A DNA stretch of 64,000 nt, from NCBI RefSeq assembly GCF_022201045.2, contig NC_068557.1, forward strand, positions 29,489,501 to 29,553,500. Reading direction: 5' to 3'. Each line of letters opens with the position of its first letter. Position 1 is the first letter of the stretch. The notes beneath the pieces are model-generated. The model searched no databases. It had not been told where the DNA came from and worked only from the letters and a program-made list of their open reading frames with translations. This document shows positions 46,483 to 59,575 of the stretch, one piece after another. This DNA comes from Citrus sinensis (Eukaryota; Streptophyta; Magnoliopsida; Sapindales; Rutaceae). Made by a program: the position numbers and the translations under genes.

Positions 46483-49400
46483 TCAGTGGTCTTGGCGTCT
46501 TTCTTTTTTGCGTCTTTGCTTTCTTGGAAATGGATCGACCCAGGATTTGTCTTGTTCTATAGCCTCATTCCAGCGTTTTTTAAATATCTGAAGCTCCATC
46601 GTTGATTGCCTCCTAATCTGCTCACATCATTTTAAGGAGGTTAGAATCAGAATATAAGTATTGGTCGAAAAATAATTTTAACCATGATTCAATTCCTCAA
46701 GTAAAAATGATTTACTTATTTCTTTCATGATATATTGGATGGCTTAACCTAGATTTTGCCTACTTGTAAGAGATTATTCTAGATTGCATGTAAACTTGTG
46801 GCCAGTAAACAGCAAATTTTAAACCTCAGATTCCTACCTCAGCTCGCAGATCAACAGGTGCAGGACCATGTCTCTGAATATTATTAACAAGCAAAAAGGT
46901 GAATTTTAGAGTAAGCACAGTAAGATGATAAAATGATTGGAAAAGACATCTAATGCTTGAAGTTTACCTTTGCTAACTCTTCGCGTTTAGTAGACTGCAA
47001 AGACTGAGAAAACAAGTCATGCATGCGAAATGATGAGCATAATAACAGCAATAGCAATTGAGATAATAATTAGAACTTTTTTGTATCTATAGCTATTAAA
47101 TTACTCAAAAGTAGGTAGTTTTAAGATGACATCATCTACTGCTTCAACTCAGTAACTAGGTTGGCATTATTAATTAACAAATTTAGACATCAAATAAGAT
47201 AATTTGATGAAAAATGGGTTTTGAGGTATTTTCCACCTGAAAGGTGGATTTAGTGAGTAGCAAATTAGATATACACTGAACACAGCAACTCAACGAAAAG
47301 CAGAACACAACATTTCGATTGATACTGTCATACATACGTTCATGTGAAATGCACACTGAGAAACCCCTCAATCTTAGTTCTCAGATGTACTTTTTATACT
47401 TTCCTTAGTATCATTACCATAGACTTAGGAATCTGAATGTTACCAGTTCAATGCAATTTTAGTGGTTGCAAACAAGGGGAAAAATAGAATAGATTATTCA
47501 ATTAATAAACAAAAAAAATTGAGGCTGCCAGCTAGTTCAGTTTGTAAATTCTCTTGGGTTTAACAAGAGGTCTGGGGTTCAAAGCCCACTCGCAAGGCTG
47601 CAAAGGGATTTAGTAATTACCAGCCATCCTGTGCTTAAATTTGAAAAATAAACAATAAACATAAAATTTCAACAAATCTGGAAAAAGACAAGTTAATAAA
47701 CATTAAAGCATAAGAGAAAAGGAATGCAAATAACCTTTCTTGTTGGTGGCTGCCCACCCAGAGTCTGTATTCCCTGATGAACCACATACTCACTATCGAT
47801 AATTCCTACATTCTTTGTGCGATCACCCTGCACAGTGACATTATCATTCACAAATTATCTGACTATGGTTGTTAATTATTAAAATGTATTTAGCTTTTCC
47901 ATTCCCTTAGGGAAATAAATGACAAGAAGAACACAGAAAAGTTTGCTTAGAACAGGTATGTCCATTTGTTTTAGCATAACAAAAATCAGGGGATACAAAT
48001 CACCTGACAAACCTAGAGCCAAACCAAAAAGCATCACAAAAAATAGCATATAAAAGAGATGCCAAGAGATTCAAAAAAGGAAAAAAAAAATGCATCGGAA
48101 AAAAATCAACAGTTGGTAAACCTTGTCCAAAACACATCGAAGGAGTCTCACCTGCGCACAATATCCGAGTTTCATATCCATTCCCCATCCATGGACAAGA
48201 TCATTCTGCGGGAAAAAAAAAAAAAAGAGGCAACTAAGTGACCCAAAAAAAAAAAATATGTACTCAAAAGAATGGTAATGCTTGCTCTAGAAAGCAGGTA
48301 TATCAGAAGTTAGACTTAGCTCAAATCTAGTCAGATCAAGATTTACTCAAAATGTAAAGTCTCAAGGGTAAACAAGAACTAATAATAGTACATGCTCTAA
48401 AGAAAAGCATTATTTGCTTCAAGAACCGCTCAAAGATGTTTGTTCAGGACCATGGCATCTTGGATAAGGGCACAGATATATAATTACCTGTATAAGATGC
48501 CAAGCACAATACCAAGCAGATCTTGAAAAAACTGGAGCCATGCCTTCCACAAATCTTCAAATGAAATAGAAAGGGAACAAATCCAGAATTAAACACATCT
48601 TTATGATACTGATTAAAAGCATCTTCTAACTCGTCACCATCAACGCGTAAATATCACAAAACTTGATGCTAGAATGATCATGTAAGTACATCGTCATAAA
48701 TGAAACTTCGATAGAAATAAACAATTGTTTATTCATGCCAACTTAGCCCACAAAGGAAGATATCCCACCGATGACAAAAAACTTAACAGAAGACCAAAAA
48801 AAAGGCATCTTCAGTGTACCAGTTCAAATGACATACCCAGTGCAAGGTGGCCCCTCACTGATATTTGTACACTTCACACTGCCTCTCAAGTCATACACTC
48901 GTCTGCATTTCAAAAATATGTTTCATTTAAGCATAAAAGATCTTAAATGTAGATTCTAAGCAGTAGTTCCAAGCATCACTCTGTTCACCTATGAAACTTC
49001 TTTGTTCTTGCACGGATGGTAAATTTGTGATGTATCTCTGTTGAGTTTGGGTCCAAAGCTGGCTGTGATATCTCAAATCCTTCGGACTTTACAATTTCTA
49101 GGTATCTGAGTGAGAATGCCACTAATCAATCAATATGTTGTGTGTAGGCATACAAAATAGTAATCAACCAAATAAATGAAGTCTTATATAAAACAACTAG
49201 AAACCAAGTGAATTTATTACAAAATTGAATTTTTCTTTTCCACAGTCCTAATAAGAGTGACAAAATTTTTCACCATGCTAGTGAATTTTTATCCTAATAA
49301 TGCAATTTCTAAGTCACTAGACAGAGTAAGGACTTTTTTTGTGGTGGGGGGGGTGGGGGCGCGAAGAGAATAGATCTTAAGGAAGGAAATAGACAGCAAA

Positions 49401-51614
49401 GGTATTGGATTCCATGATTTCATTTGAATGAGATAGTGGATATAAGGACATCAGTCAATCACGGTAACAAAAGTTCGAATTACTTAGACAAGAAGATGCT
49501 CAAGAATTTGAAAACAAGGGGTTTCACCATCACAAGATCATGTAAGTTGCAGCTTCCAACCTTCAGATATAAGATATTAAAATCTCCTGAAAGCCTTTAT
49601 TTTTTAAGGAACAAACCACTAAATTTTCAAAGACAACATTTAAAGGGTCTATGCCTTTAATTAACATTTATCCCTTTTACCACTATAAATTTTTGTGCAT
49701 CTATAAAAATGATTGTTAGAACATGCACAAACACACACCAAAAAAGAAAAAAAGATACATATATTTCAGGCTGACAACAAGAATACTGTAAGCCCGTCAA
49801 CAGTACCTTCGTGGATCAAAATTTTCCACCCCCAAATCTTCGTCCCAAAGAAATATGTAGTCATAATTGGACACGACATCTGGATGCAGAAAGCGTTTTG
49901 CAAACCACCTGGAAAGATAGAGAGAGCATCCCCAAAAGGGAAAAAGAAAAGAAACACAAGAATAGGATTAGTACCATTCTTGGTGCAACATATTAGACAG
50001 ACTAACAGATCCCATCCGATCAGCAGCGGTGTGATATCCACATAAACAGAATATGGACACAATAAAATTATATGTACCATTCATCTAAAGATCTAAGCCA
50101 TCATCTAAGATCTAAATCACAAATTGGTAGTTGAAGGCCTATAATTTCCTCAGTCAGACAACTAATACTAGAAAACCTTTTGGCACTATTAATCAACCCT
50201 ACCATTTTGTTTGGTTCTGAGCAGCTATGTGAATTGCCTTGTTACTCCAGTCAAGACCCCGCCATGCATTTACATCGCCATCATAATGGAATAGAATAAC
50301 TGTAAAATTCTCAGGAAGAAACTGAATCCAACAAAATTAGGAAAATAATGTTAAAAGTCCATGGCATTTCAAATATTTGAATACCAAAAATGCAATACCT
50401 TTCGAACAATAGCATCCACGTTATCCTTTTGCTTAATACCAGCTGGAATTGCCAGCAAGTTACGGTTACTGTAAACACCGAACTGCCATTTAAACACCAC
50501 CTCATGTCAGAAATAGTAGAGAATTATGTGATAATTTTGTATGACCAACACAACTTCATCAGAATGAACACGTGATTATTAGATCAACTAGCGGGTTATC
50601 AATCATCTATTGGTTTCTGACATTCTGTCCTACCAAAATTTAAAAAAAAAAATTCTGTGCAATATTCACATATAGACCTCAAATTTATACCAGAGCATTA
50701 GAGGATAGAAACTGAACCTTTTTCCTTGAGCTACTTGTAGACCACAGAGGCCTCAGCTCCAAATCTGATCTAGCTTGTACAATTCCACGAGGCAAACTTT
50801 TTAACCTCCCAGAAGAAAATCTAGACCCCTAGGGTAGAAGCATAAAAAGTAATTCAGTATAACGAGGACAATAAGGAACAAACATCTTAATCAGAACATT
50901 CAATCCCATGCAAGAAAAGAGAAAATAAGGCAGATAAATTTCAGAAATTTTTATGCATGATGCATCAATGATAAAATGCAAATCACAAGCAAAACCAAGA
51001 AAATTAGTTTCAGGAATCAGGACATAACAAATCAGACCAAGGGAAGATAAGAAAACCATACAAGAAATTACATGCAGTGCCAAAAATTTTACCTTTGATA
51101 TATCGAAGGGACTGAATTTTGCTTCCATCTGGCAAGAGAAACATAAATTAGTGAACTCAACAGCCAGAGATACGAAAAAAGGTCATCACACCATACAAAC
51201 AGCTGAACTGAATACAAATACCCAACGAGGATGTTATAACTTTTTAACATGATCCATTAACATGACTGATGACTGATGATTAATATAAGTTTGTTCCACT
51301 TCCAAAATGCCCACGTTGATCATAAGTAAAGCCAACTGCACTATCATCACGGTAGATTTAATTTATGTCTTCCTAAACCACTAGACAAGTAACTGAAATA
51401 ATCACATGGCATCAGCAAGGACACTACATGCGAGTTCTGCAGAAAAAATATCAAGTTTACAGCAGCTGGTTGGTCTTTATAATTAGGAGTCTATGATATC
51501 TAATAACCGAGTAAAATTTAGTACCTCTGTTTGCTTGTATTGATAATATGTGGTTCTATATACAACGAACAACATTACTGTACACATAATCGCCATAAAT
51601 TGCAGCTGCTTCAT
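46483..51614 (-). CDS. DUF707 family protein (type II membrane, 'lysine ketoglutarate reductase trans-splicing-like')
   Basis: Fourteen minus-strand exons: 51614-51525, 51128-51093, 50828-50718, 50482-50399, 50321-50203, 49908-49807, 49105-48989, 48902-48837, 48554-48488, 48205-48152, 47827-47735, 46994-46968, 46873-46838, 46617-46483, joining to 378 aa. The N-terminus MKQLQFMAIMCTVMLFVVYR is a single membrane anchor followed by a basic stem, suggesting type II topology in the Golgi. The DUF707 domain then follows: YSNRNLLAIPAGIKQKDNVD, VILFHYDGDVNAWRGLDW, YDYIFLWDEDLGVENFDPRR, EISQPALDP, PPCTGFVEGMAPVFSR and GWGMDMKLGYCAQGDRTKNV. DED and the DGD/DMKLG pattern look like a glycosyltransferase A-type fold, but no activity is established to my knowledge. 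The 'trans-splicing' product name in databases is misleading. The end is a Lys/Arg-rich RKQRRKKERRQDH tail. Confidence 0.92.
47521..47660 (+). mobile_element. possible tRNA-derived SINE fragment in a DUF707 intron
   Basis: Box A-like TAGTTCAGTTTGT at 47533-47545 and box B GGTTCAAAGCC at 47576-47586, about 30 bp apart, lie antisense to the gene in the intron between exons 11 and 12. No clear A-tail or target duplication was found, so this is tentative. Confidence 0.4.
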
Positions 51615-52493
51615 CTTGACTCCGAATTTTACCTGCACAACAGAGAGTTGGAAATTTAGAAAACAAAACAATAACCAGAACCCGTATTCTAGAGAAAAAG
51701 CCCCTTCGATCATACCCCATCAGAGAAAGAATTCCGTTTCAGCAATCTCCAAGTCTTAATGGACTTCATAGACAACCAAGGCTTCTATATCATTCTCATA
51801 ACAAGCTGCATGAGAGCAAATAACATTAACCCAAAGCAATGCTTAGCAACAGCTAACTCCATCTAAACCATTGAAGGATTAATTTTTTCCGCTCTATTAA
51901 CAAACAAACAGCTTATTTACACTTTAAAATAGACATTTCAGATCTTCAGCGACAGCTTTGATTTTTTTTTTTTATGTACTGAAGAAGTTCCATATTATTT
52001 ATAAAAAAATGCAAAAAAGGAAATAACAGTTGTAAGAAAAAAAACATGCCAAAAAAGGAGAAGAAGAAAATCTCTAGTCCATTGCGTTAGATCTGTAACT
52101 CATTTTTTTTTATTTAAAAAGAAAACACAAATAATAACGGTTAACAAGGACTAGTTAAGTTGTAAATCTGAACCGACAAAACTTCAAAGCTGTCACGGCA
52201 ACAACACAAACACAATCACGCCATAAGTTAATACAATCTCCGAAAACAGATACCTTCCAGAAAAGAAAAGAACCGAAAAAAAACTGGAAATGAGCTTGTG
52301 AGAGCTCGCTGAGACTGAATAACGACCGTCCGATTTGAGGACCGGAAGTTGATGGCTAAGCAAGTTTTAATGGCTGATCAAAATTTGAAGATACAAAAAT
52401 AATAATAATAATAGAGCCAAAAAGGAAATTGGAAAAAAAAAAAGAAAGAAAAAGAAACAGTGAATGGAGAGAGAAGAGAGTGTGTTTGTATTG
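51615..52493 (-). other. 5' leader with intron of the DUF707 gene
   Basis: Minus strand: a leader exon from about 52465 ends at a donor AAG|GTATCTG near 52255, and an acceptor TTGTGCAG near 51636 leads into 18 bases before the ATG. The leader exon is C/T-rich near its start. Exact ends are inferred. Confidence 0.5.
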
Positions 52494-52501
52494 TATTTAT
52501 A
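52494..52501 (-). promoter_or_regulatory. TATA box of the DUF707 gene
   Basis: Minus strand TATAAATA in TTGTATAAATACAATAC, followed about 30 bp on by the C/T-rich start of the leader. Good consensus match. Confidence 0.7.
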
Positions 52502-53354
52502 CAAAAGCTGAAGAGCTGGTCGAAAGACGAGTGTATGGGAGGCGCCACGTTTTATGGGAAGATCACTGAATAGTTCTGTTTACTTTTCTGTTTTTTTTTT
52601 TTACTTTTATATTTTTATATTCGGGGTTTTTATTATTGGGCAATGTTATTATTATTATTATTATCTTTTTTGTCACAAACTCACAATAGCTGACGAAGAC
52701 GAGTAAACGGAGACGAGACACTGAGTTTTTTTTATAGAACTTTTCAGACCAAAGTGAGTGATCTACATCTCTCTCCCCGGTGTTTTTAAAAATTATGTTT
52801 TATGGGGCGATAACATTTGAGTCCTCCAATTTTTTAAGCTTTCTCAAATAAAGAAACTATTTGTTCATATAATTCAGCGCGTCCCTGAATCAGAATCCAA
52901 ATCATCTCGAGATGACCAAAATATCAAATTGTGACGAACATAATATCATTAAATACACCGCGTTTAACTTGATGTCCCATGAGGGTTGGACCTATTTGAT
53001 ACAGATAGACAAACTATATCCTACTTGAGAAATTATAATAATACAACACGGTATACGACTACGGGGGGAAAATATCAACAACACTGTCGCCGTCTGTCTT
53101 ACTCAACTTTTTAATGTTTTTTAAATAATAATAATTTTTTTTTAATGTATTTATCTAATATGTGCACTCGGTAAAGGCGAGGATTTATTTTGCTGTCACT
53201 TATGCCTTTTTCAATTTAGTGCCGGAATCTTTGTTCGCGTTGTTACCGTCCCTAGATAAAGTAGAATCTCATCAAAGTTGTTAATTTTAATTAATTTACT
53301 GTATTTTACATATTTAATATCCTCTTAATAAAATAAAATAATTTATCTTAATTA
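52502..53354. other. upstream region of DUF707 gene / spacer
   Basis: AT-rich, with an (ATT)n run near 52645-52665 and many short homopolymers. No coding sequence supported. Confidence 0.45.
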
Positions 53355-53717
53355 ATTGATGCGGGCGCCAACCACTTGGGCTTAGCCCAAGTGACTAGAG
53401 TCATTCCCTCACAAATGTGAAGGAAGGGGTTCGAGCCTCCGCAGACGCATTGCAGGAGTTTCATTTAAATGTCATTCTTTAGAGCCCCAGAGCTGGTGTG
53501 AAGGCAGTCTTTCTCCTAGACTGGGAGTTTGACGTCCCTCGAATATTTGAGAGGGTTAAAAAATCTGAGCGGTGCCATATCAGCATAAATATCAACATAT
53601 CTCAGTATATATATATATACATGATTGTACATATCAGTTATACTCTCATGTAATATGAGTTGTAATTTGAACAATAATCTCATGTCATAAAAAAAAAAAA
53701 AAATTGCTGCGGGCGCC
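53355..53717 (+). mobile_element. tRNA-derived SINE with palindromic 5' head and 15-bp target duplication
   Basis: Element 53370-53702 ends in a run of about 16 A. Flanks ATTGATGCGGGCGCC (53355-53369) and ATTGCTGCGGGCGCC (53703-53717) differ at one base. The 5' end has a perfect palindrome CACTTGGGC-TTA-GCCCAAGTG (53373-53393) whose right arm, TAGCCCAAGTG, matches pol III box A; box B GGTTCGAGCCT is at 53429-53439. Complete by every usual criterion. Confidence 0.9.
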
Positions 53718-54006
53718 CAAATAAGAAAAAGAATCCAGCCTTTTGTTTTGTATCTTTAATTTGGCCTAGATATAATAATTTTATAAGGGTGGGCAAAACC
53801 CATATTAATCCAACTTCGAGTGCTTATCAAATGAGTTCGGACAACTGGGTAATAAATTATTTAACATCGTAAAATAATATTCCACACAACAATTTTTTTT
53901 TAAATCAATAAAAAGGTTCGTTGTTGGGAATGGGAATCATTTTGTTATCCCTTCTTTATTGATGCCAATAAGCATTTTTAAAAATAAAAATGCGAAAATC
54001 AGGTAC

Positions 54007-54247
54007 TTTGATTTATTAAATTTAGAATTTGGACATCGTATTTGATTTTATGTAGTTTGAAAATAAATAAATAAAAACACCGTTTGATTTATTAAATTTA
54101 GAATTTGGACATTGTATTTGATTTCATGTAGTTTGAAAAAATAAAAATAAAAACACTGTTTGATTTATTAAATTTAGAATTTGGACATTGTGTTTGATTT
54201 TATGTAGTTTGAAAATAAATAAATAAATAAATAAAAACACTGTTTGA
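54007..54247 (+). repeat. 76-bp minisatellite, about three copies
   Basis: Units start at 54007, 54083 and 54159 (TTTGATTTATTAAATTTAGA...), each ending in an (AAAT)n run followed by AAACAC(C/T)G. Copies differ at a few bases and in the length of the AAAT run. Confidence 0.93.
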
Positions 54248-55680
54248 AAAGAAGAAAAATTGAAAACATGAAAGACTTTGCTGTCATATGAGCTGTTGAT
54301 TGGCTGTAAATATGTACTAGTTCATGGTTTCTTAGAGTTGGTTTCGAATATTTCCTTTAATTGATATTGGTCCTACAGCCGACATTTATTTATAAATAAT
54401 AACTTTTCCTAAACAAATCCAAATTTTATTACCCAAGCATATATGGTCCTTTTATTAGTCAATATTTACAGTACGGAAATCAGTATCTAGTCACTATATT
54501 GCCCAAACAAAAGAATTCGATAAATTCCGTTTAATTGAATTTCGGATCAAATATTATTTTTTTATCTGAAATAATTACAAATTTTATGTCCAAATATGTT
54601 TTACAAGCTCGATCCCATGCATGTTCATTGAAAAAATAATAAATCACATAATTTTAAGAGATGAAGTGAGTGATCGAGTTATTAATTTTTAATTTTTGTT
54701 AACGCATCAATCAATGAAGGTCTCGTCATTTTTTTCGTATCAATTGAATACAATATAATTATTTCGTATGATAACGTAGTTTGAAAATTATAATGCTGCT
54801 TAATTTAGAAATTTGAAGTATAAATTGATTTAGTTTGATAGGACTAGATTGACATTGATATTTATAACCAGTGAATCTGGATAGCTTTTGAATGGATTTA
54901 ATTAGAGAATAATGAGGAGCAGGCAGTGGGATCTTTCGGGTTTCCAAATTTATCAGAAGTCCCTGCTGCCAGAACAAGAAAATGACATCATAGCTTTTGC
55001 AATTGGATTGGATATTTGGATTACGATATGAAAACATGTGATAATTGAAATTTTGGATCCCACTTAACAAACAAACAATAAAAAGAAACTATTTTTAGAG
55101 TACGCTTGCATCACTTTCTTAGAGTACGCTTGCATCACTTTCTAGTAATATAATTATTTTTTTCTTCATTTTATTACTTAATCTAAAACTGTTATTTTAT
55201 TTTATTTTTTGGGTCTTAATGGTATCAAATTGTTTTAGGTAACTGAATTAATTTCCGATCTAAAATAGTGGGTCACCAAAAATTGACGATGTACCTCCAT
55301 AAATATAAAGAAGAAGAGGTGGGTACATGGAGGAGCCACGTGACCCAACAGGCTACTATAAGTTAGGGCAAGAAATGGAGGGGAGTTGAATAATGATTAG
55401 AAAGAGAAATGGTATGAAGATTGGAAAGTGTAAGAAAGATTTTGGTAAAATTAGGGAAGCTAGCTACCAATTAAGATCCCACCACATACTTCATGTGACT
55501 TGGTTCCGACTTTTACCGCAACCGCACGTACATGTGCATGGTTGGTGGGTGCCGCTGTCGTCAATTAATGGAAATGCTGTTGCTTGCTTTGCTATTGGCC
55601 TATTGCTATTGCTATTGCTAATTCCACTCCGCCTCTTTCTGTCTTTTTTTTTTCTCTCTCTCTCTCTCTTTCCTAAGTAG
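54248..55680. other. intergenic region without a supported gene
   Basis: About 1.4 kb. Frames at 54759-55070 (minus) and 55393-55680 (plus, ending in a (CT)n tract) are probably chance. A G-box-like CACGTGAC lies near 55337. A 24-bp duplication is listed separately. Confidence 0.4.
55096..55143 (+). repeat. 24-bp perfect tandem duplication
   Basis: TAGAGTACGCTTGCATCACT plus TTCT occurs twice in a row. Confidence 0.85.
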
Positions 55681-56032
55681 GATATTTAGGCCACTTCGGC
55701 CAAGGCCGAAGTGGTGGGCTACTGCCCTCACAAGCATTGTAAGGGCAGCGGTTCTAGCCCCCACAAAAGCATTGTGGGGGCTAAATATTCTTTATATTTA
55801 AAAAATTCTTCTCTCTTGCGAAATGTAAGTGGAGTATGGACATCTTGTGAGAGGTTATTTGTCTGGGCATATACTTCATAGAATTCAATGTAATAATGTA
55901 AGTCCCAATCATATATATCTGATTGTAAATATCAGTGTAATATCTCTGCTACAATAGCAGTTGTTGTAAATATTTGTGTAATGCAATAATTTGATGATTA
56001 ATCAATATTCAAAAAAAAAAAAAGATATTTAG
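55681..56032 (+). mobile_element. full-length SINE with palindromic 5' head
   Basis: Element 55690-56023 is flanked by GATATTTAG (55681-55689, 56024-56032) and ends in a 14-A run. Head: perfect palindrome CCACTTCGGCC-AA-GGCCGAAGTGG (55691-55714), whose right arm resembles box A; box B-like GGTTCTAGCCC at 55750-55760. A second hairpin, CCCCCACAA...TTGTGGGGG, follows box B. The element at 28772-29060 is a truncated copy. The head arrangement is like that of the SINE at 53370, though the bodies differ. Confidence 0.9.
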
Positions 56033-56375
56033 ATTGCGCCGTATGAGTATTATTATTATTTTCTTAATTATTTGGATACACTGCCATATGAGAATAGCAT
56101 AAAAATGAAACAAACATGACAACTTTGTAAATTTGATGAAATATTAGTTGTTAGAATCTTTGTTAATAAATATATTAGACGATGTGCGGCGGGAGAAAGA
56201 ATCAATCAAAGCACGTTGGTAATTGGTTGTCGCCATACGATATTTGTACGCTCAAATCTCAAAGCCATACGTCTCGGAATAGAATAGAATAGAAAGTTTC
56301 CATATATTGCCACCAAACTCACCCACCATTGGTACAACATTGTATACGCGTCAGTAATGGTCGTTAAATCAACCA

Positions 56376-56416
56376 CCCCCCCCCCCCCCGCTTTTTCCCC
56401 CCCCCCCCCCCCCCCC
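56376..56416 (+). repeat. two long poly-C runs
   Basis: Fourteen C (56376-56389), GCTTTTT, then twenty C (56397-56416). Highly unusual in this AT-rich region. Confidence 0.9.
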
Positions 56417-58451
56417 GGCGTTCAATCGTCTAATGATTTTTGCATAAACTAAAATTAGTGCTAAGCGCCTCAGTGGGTTGCGACGCACAACAACATAAAT
56501 TATTTAACAAATTACCCAAACTTGTATTTTTTTTTCTCTTTTTAAATTGCCATTTTTGAATTTTATATATTAATAACAAAAAAAGATAGAAATAATTACT
56601 ACTGATAAATAATTTATTTATTTTATTTTTCTATATGTCTAAAAGATCGAAATTGTTCTACACGACATTAATTAATATATTCTCTATTTGATCGAGAAGT
56701 TTTATTTATTTATTTTGTCCATATGAAATCTATTATTTCATAAAATAAATCATAGCCCACCCCACCACATCAAGTTTTGGTTTGTATTGAAAGAGTGGAA
56801 AGACATTTTATAAATTTAAGCGCTTTTCATATCGGGGATTGGTTGAATGACTGGGGCCTTGGGGAGGTTGGGATTGGTTTTGAAGTTGTTAATGTTTAGG
56901 TGTCGATTCCTGTGAATTTTTTCTTTTAAAATAATAATAAAATGGGGCGGCCCGCGAGGGGAGGCTTAATTATTAATAATATTAATTAATTTATATTAAA
57001 AATGGCTCAAAAATGGTGAAATTTGTCTGAACGCTTGACCTGGGTTTTGTTTTGCACGTGGCACGCACCTAATGCCTTTTTATAGGAAATAATTATTTTA
57101 AGGAAATTAAAAAAAAATCGAGTATGGAAATGTGACAAAGCGATACATTTTGGATACAAAAACCAAAATAATAATAATAATAATAATAAAGAGAAAAAGA
57201 AAAAAAAAAAAAGGGAAGAGAAAATCGATAAATTTCATATTAAATAAAAGTGGGGTGGGATGTGGGAGGTGTGGGGGGAGGGGAATGGACATTAAATTTC
57301 CTGTTTTCTATATTGGAACCGACAACAGAGGCCGAAGTTATATTTGTTAAGATTAAAATCGAATATTCGTATATCCCTCTCCCAGTTTGATTGAAATGAA
57401 TCTAATTATGTGTATTTTGTGTTACATGGTGGTTTTACATAATTTTAATCATGACTAAGAATATTCTTAAACCTAAATATAAGTCAAAATTACCCAAAAA
57501 AATGTTCGTGATTATAATTTCTTTTTTCGAGCTTACAACCATATCAACGGGCTTTATGATTATAAAATTCCAATATAATTTGAAAAAAAAAATATATATT
57601 CTTGATCACGCTACTACTCACAAATTGTGAGTTTATTGTTAATGCATCACGAGAGCATACATGATTAGACTGATTAGTAATTTCAATCCAATTCCAGGAG
57701 GACGTATGATTTTTTTTTAATTTTTGGGTCAAATTGGAAAGACTGATAATTCTTTACGGAAAAAGGAAACAGTACGATATAGTGAGTAGCCAAAAATAAA
57801 AGATTTTATCAAAATTGTGGCTCGCATAGCGTAGACTTCGAACAAAAGCTTTTTTATACTAGTAAATAAATTGCTTTAAAGAAGGAACATTAGCGTAGAG
57901 TCAGTAGTCACTTTTGACGCGTTAGAGTGTGCGTGACCGAGAGGAGACTAATTGGGCCATCAGCCAATTTTGGTGTGACAAGCAACGATCATATAATACA
58001 GTTCTTAACAACACGTTCACGCATTCGCATAATTTGTTTGAGTGAATGATGCGAAAAATTAATTTTGGCACGATTATGGCTTTGATCATAAAACATTCAA
58101 GTTGAAGTTGTGAGACAAAAATAGGATTGCATTTGCATTAAAAACCTTTAACAAATTGCTTACTGGTCCAAAGTCCAAACTGCTTCATAAACCATCACAT
58201 CAATCATCGTAACGTTTCTCATAAGTTGCCCATAAATAACGTTAAGATATGACTTTGAAAGTTCACATAAGATTTGGAAACTTTCTTGGAAAAATACTAC
58301 CAAAATGTCAATTTTAGATTTTTGTTTTTCATAAGATTTTTATTTCTGATTGTGATACCAAATTGACTGATATACATTATTGTCCAAAATATTTACCCTA
58401 TTGACTGTACTGCAATCGGTGCTGTTGATGTATGTATGGGGGGTGGCTTTC

Positions 58452-58495
<44 letters not shown>

Positions 58496-59575
58496 TAATT
58501 AAAAAGATATTAAGGTTATCAGTTAGCAATTGACCAAATAAGATTCATATGGTGTGGCTCGATCCATCTTAAAACAGTTCTTTGATAAACAAAATTGAGA
58601 CGGACTTGAACACAAGAGAAAACAATTGTTAGAGGTGATGCCAGTGACGTCATTTCGATAGTTAAGTCATGTATGTATTTTCTAAGAAACCTTAGAATCA
58701 ATGAATAATCGAGAATTATGAGAAAAAAAGTTGGACTTATTTTGCTGAGAATATGATTAAGGAGCTTAATCAATTTTGCTGAAACCAACATGACTTTGTA
58801 TAAGGACTAATTTTGAGGACATCTTAGTGTCTTTTTAAACATATGGCAGACTTTAATAAGCCGTTCCCCTCCTGAGGTTGGGGCTCTTAGGTAATTTAGT
58901 TATTTAACTTGAGTTTTTAGTCTCTCTAAAGCTGGACATGTATTATCAAGAAAACAAAAAAAAAAAAGACCTTGATGACAGCAAGTATTAATCTTTGATT
59001 AGCTCATTCAAATAAATTGATAAGTTTTTGGAGCAGCCGACCCCTCTATTTGGTGGCTCAAATTTCAATTAACTTAGTTTCATCTCTCACTCTTAGTGCA
59101 TATGATTGTTAGTGAGATATTTTAGGAGAATTCCTGTGAAGTTCGCACCATGCTGACATGTAATAATTCTAATGGAGGCCCTGTCACTATTAACATTGAT
59201 CCTCCATAACCTTAAGGTCTTTTGGGAGACATTTTCCACACTTTCTAAGTCAATACTAAATAAAGTAGCTCATGTTCTTTATTTGAAATCCTTTAATTTT
59301 CCCTTCTCACATTTTGTAACGACATATTAATCGTGGAAGCTACTGTACATGTGTCATGCTCTAATTGCATGAGCCAAATTTTGCCACAACAAAATCTGTC
59401 CTACTTCTACTTGATTTGAGTTAATACAATCAATTTTACAACTGTTGATCAATGTAAGCGTCGGTTTTGTACATCGACCGGACGACTGTTCCCATGTTAC
59501 AGAATTTTTAAAGACCGACTAAAACTGAGGTTGTGACTTTGAAAAAACAGGAGACAGAAACAATATACAACATTG
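56417..59575. other. intergenic region; 3' flank of the bromodomain gene
   Basis: About 3.2 kb without a supported gene. Contains an (ATT)n microsatellite at about 58452-58493, an (AAT)n run near 57168-57188 and other AT-rich sequence. The part near 59575 should be 3' UTR of the bromodomain gene. Confidence 0.45.

Noticed and set aside
55393-55680. 95-codon frame ending in a Leu/Ser/Phe-rich tail
   Set aside because: The end is a (CT)n and (GCTATT)n low-complexity tract, and the rest shows no family features.
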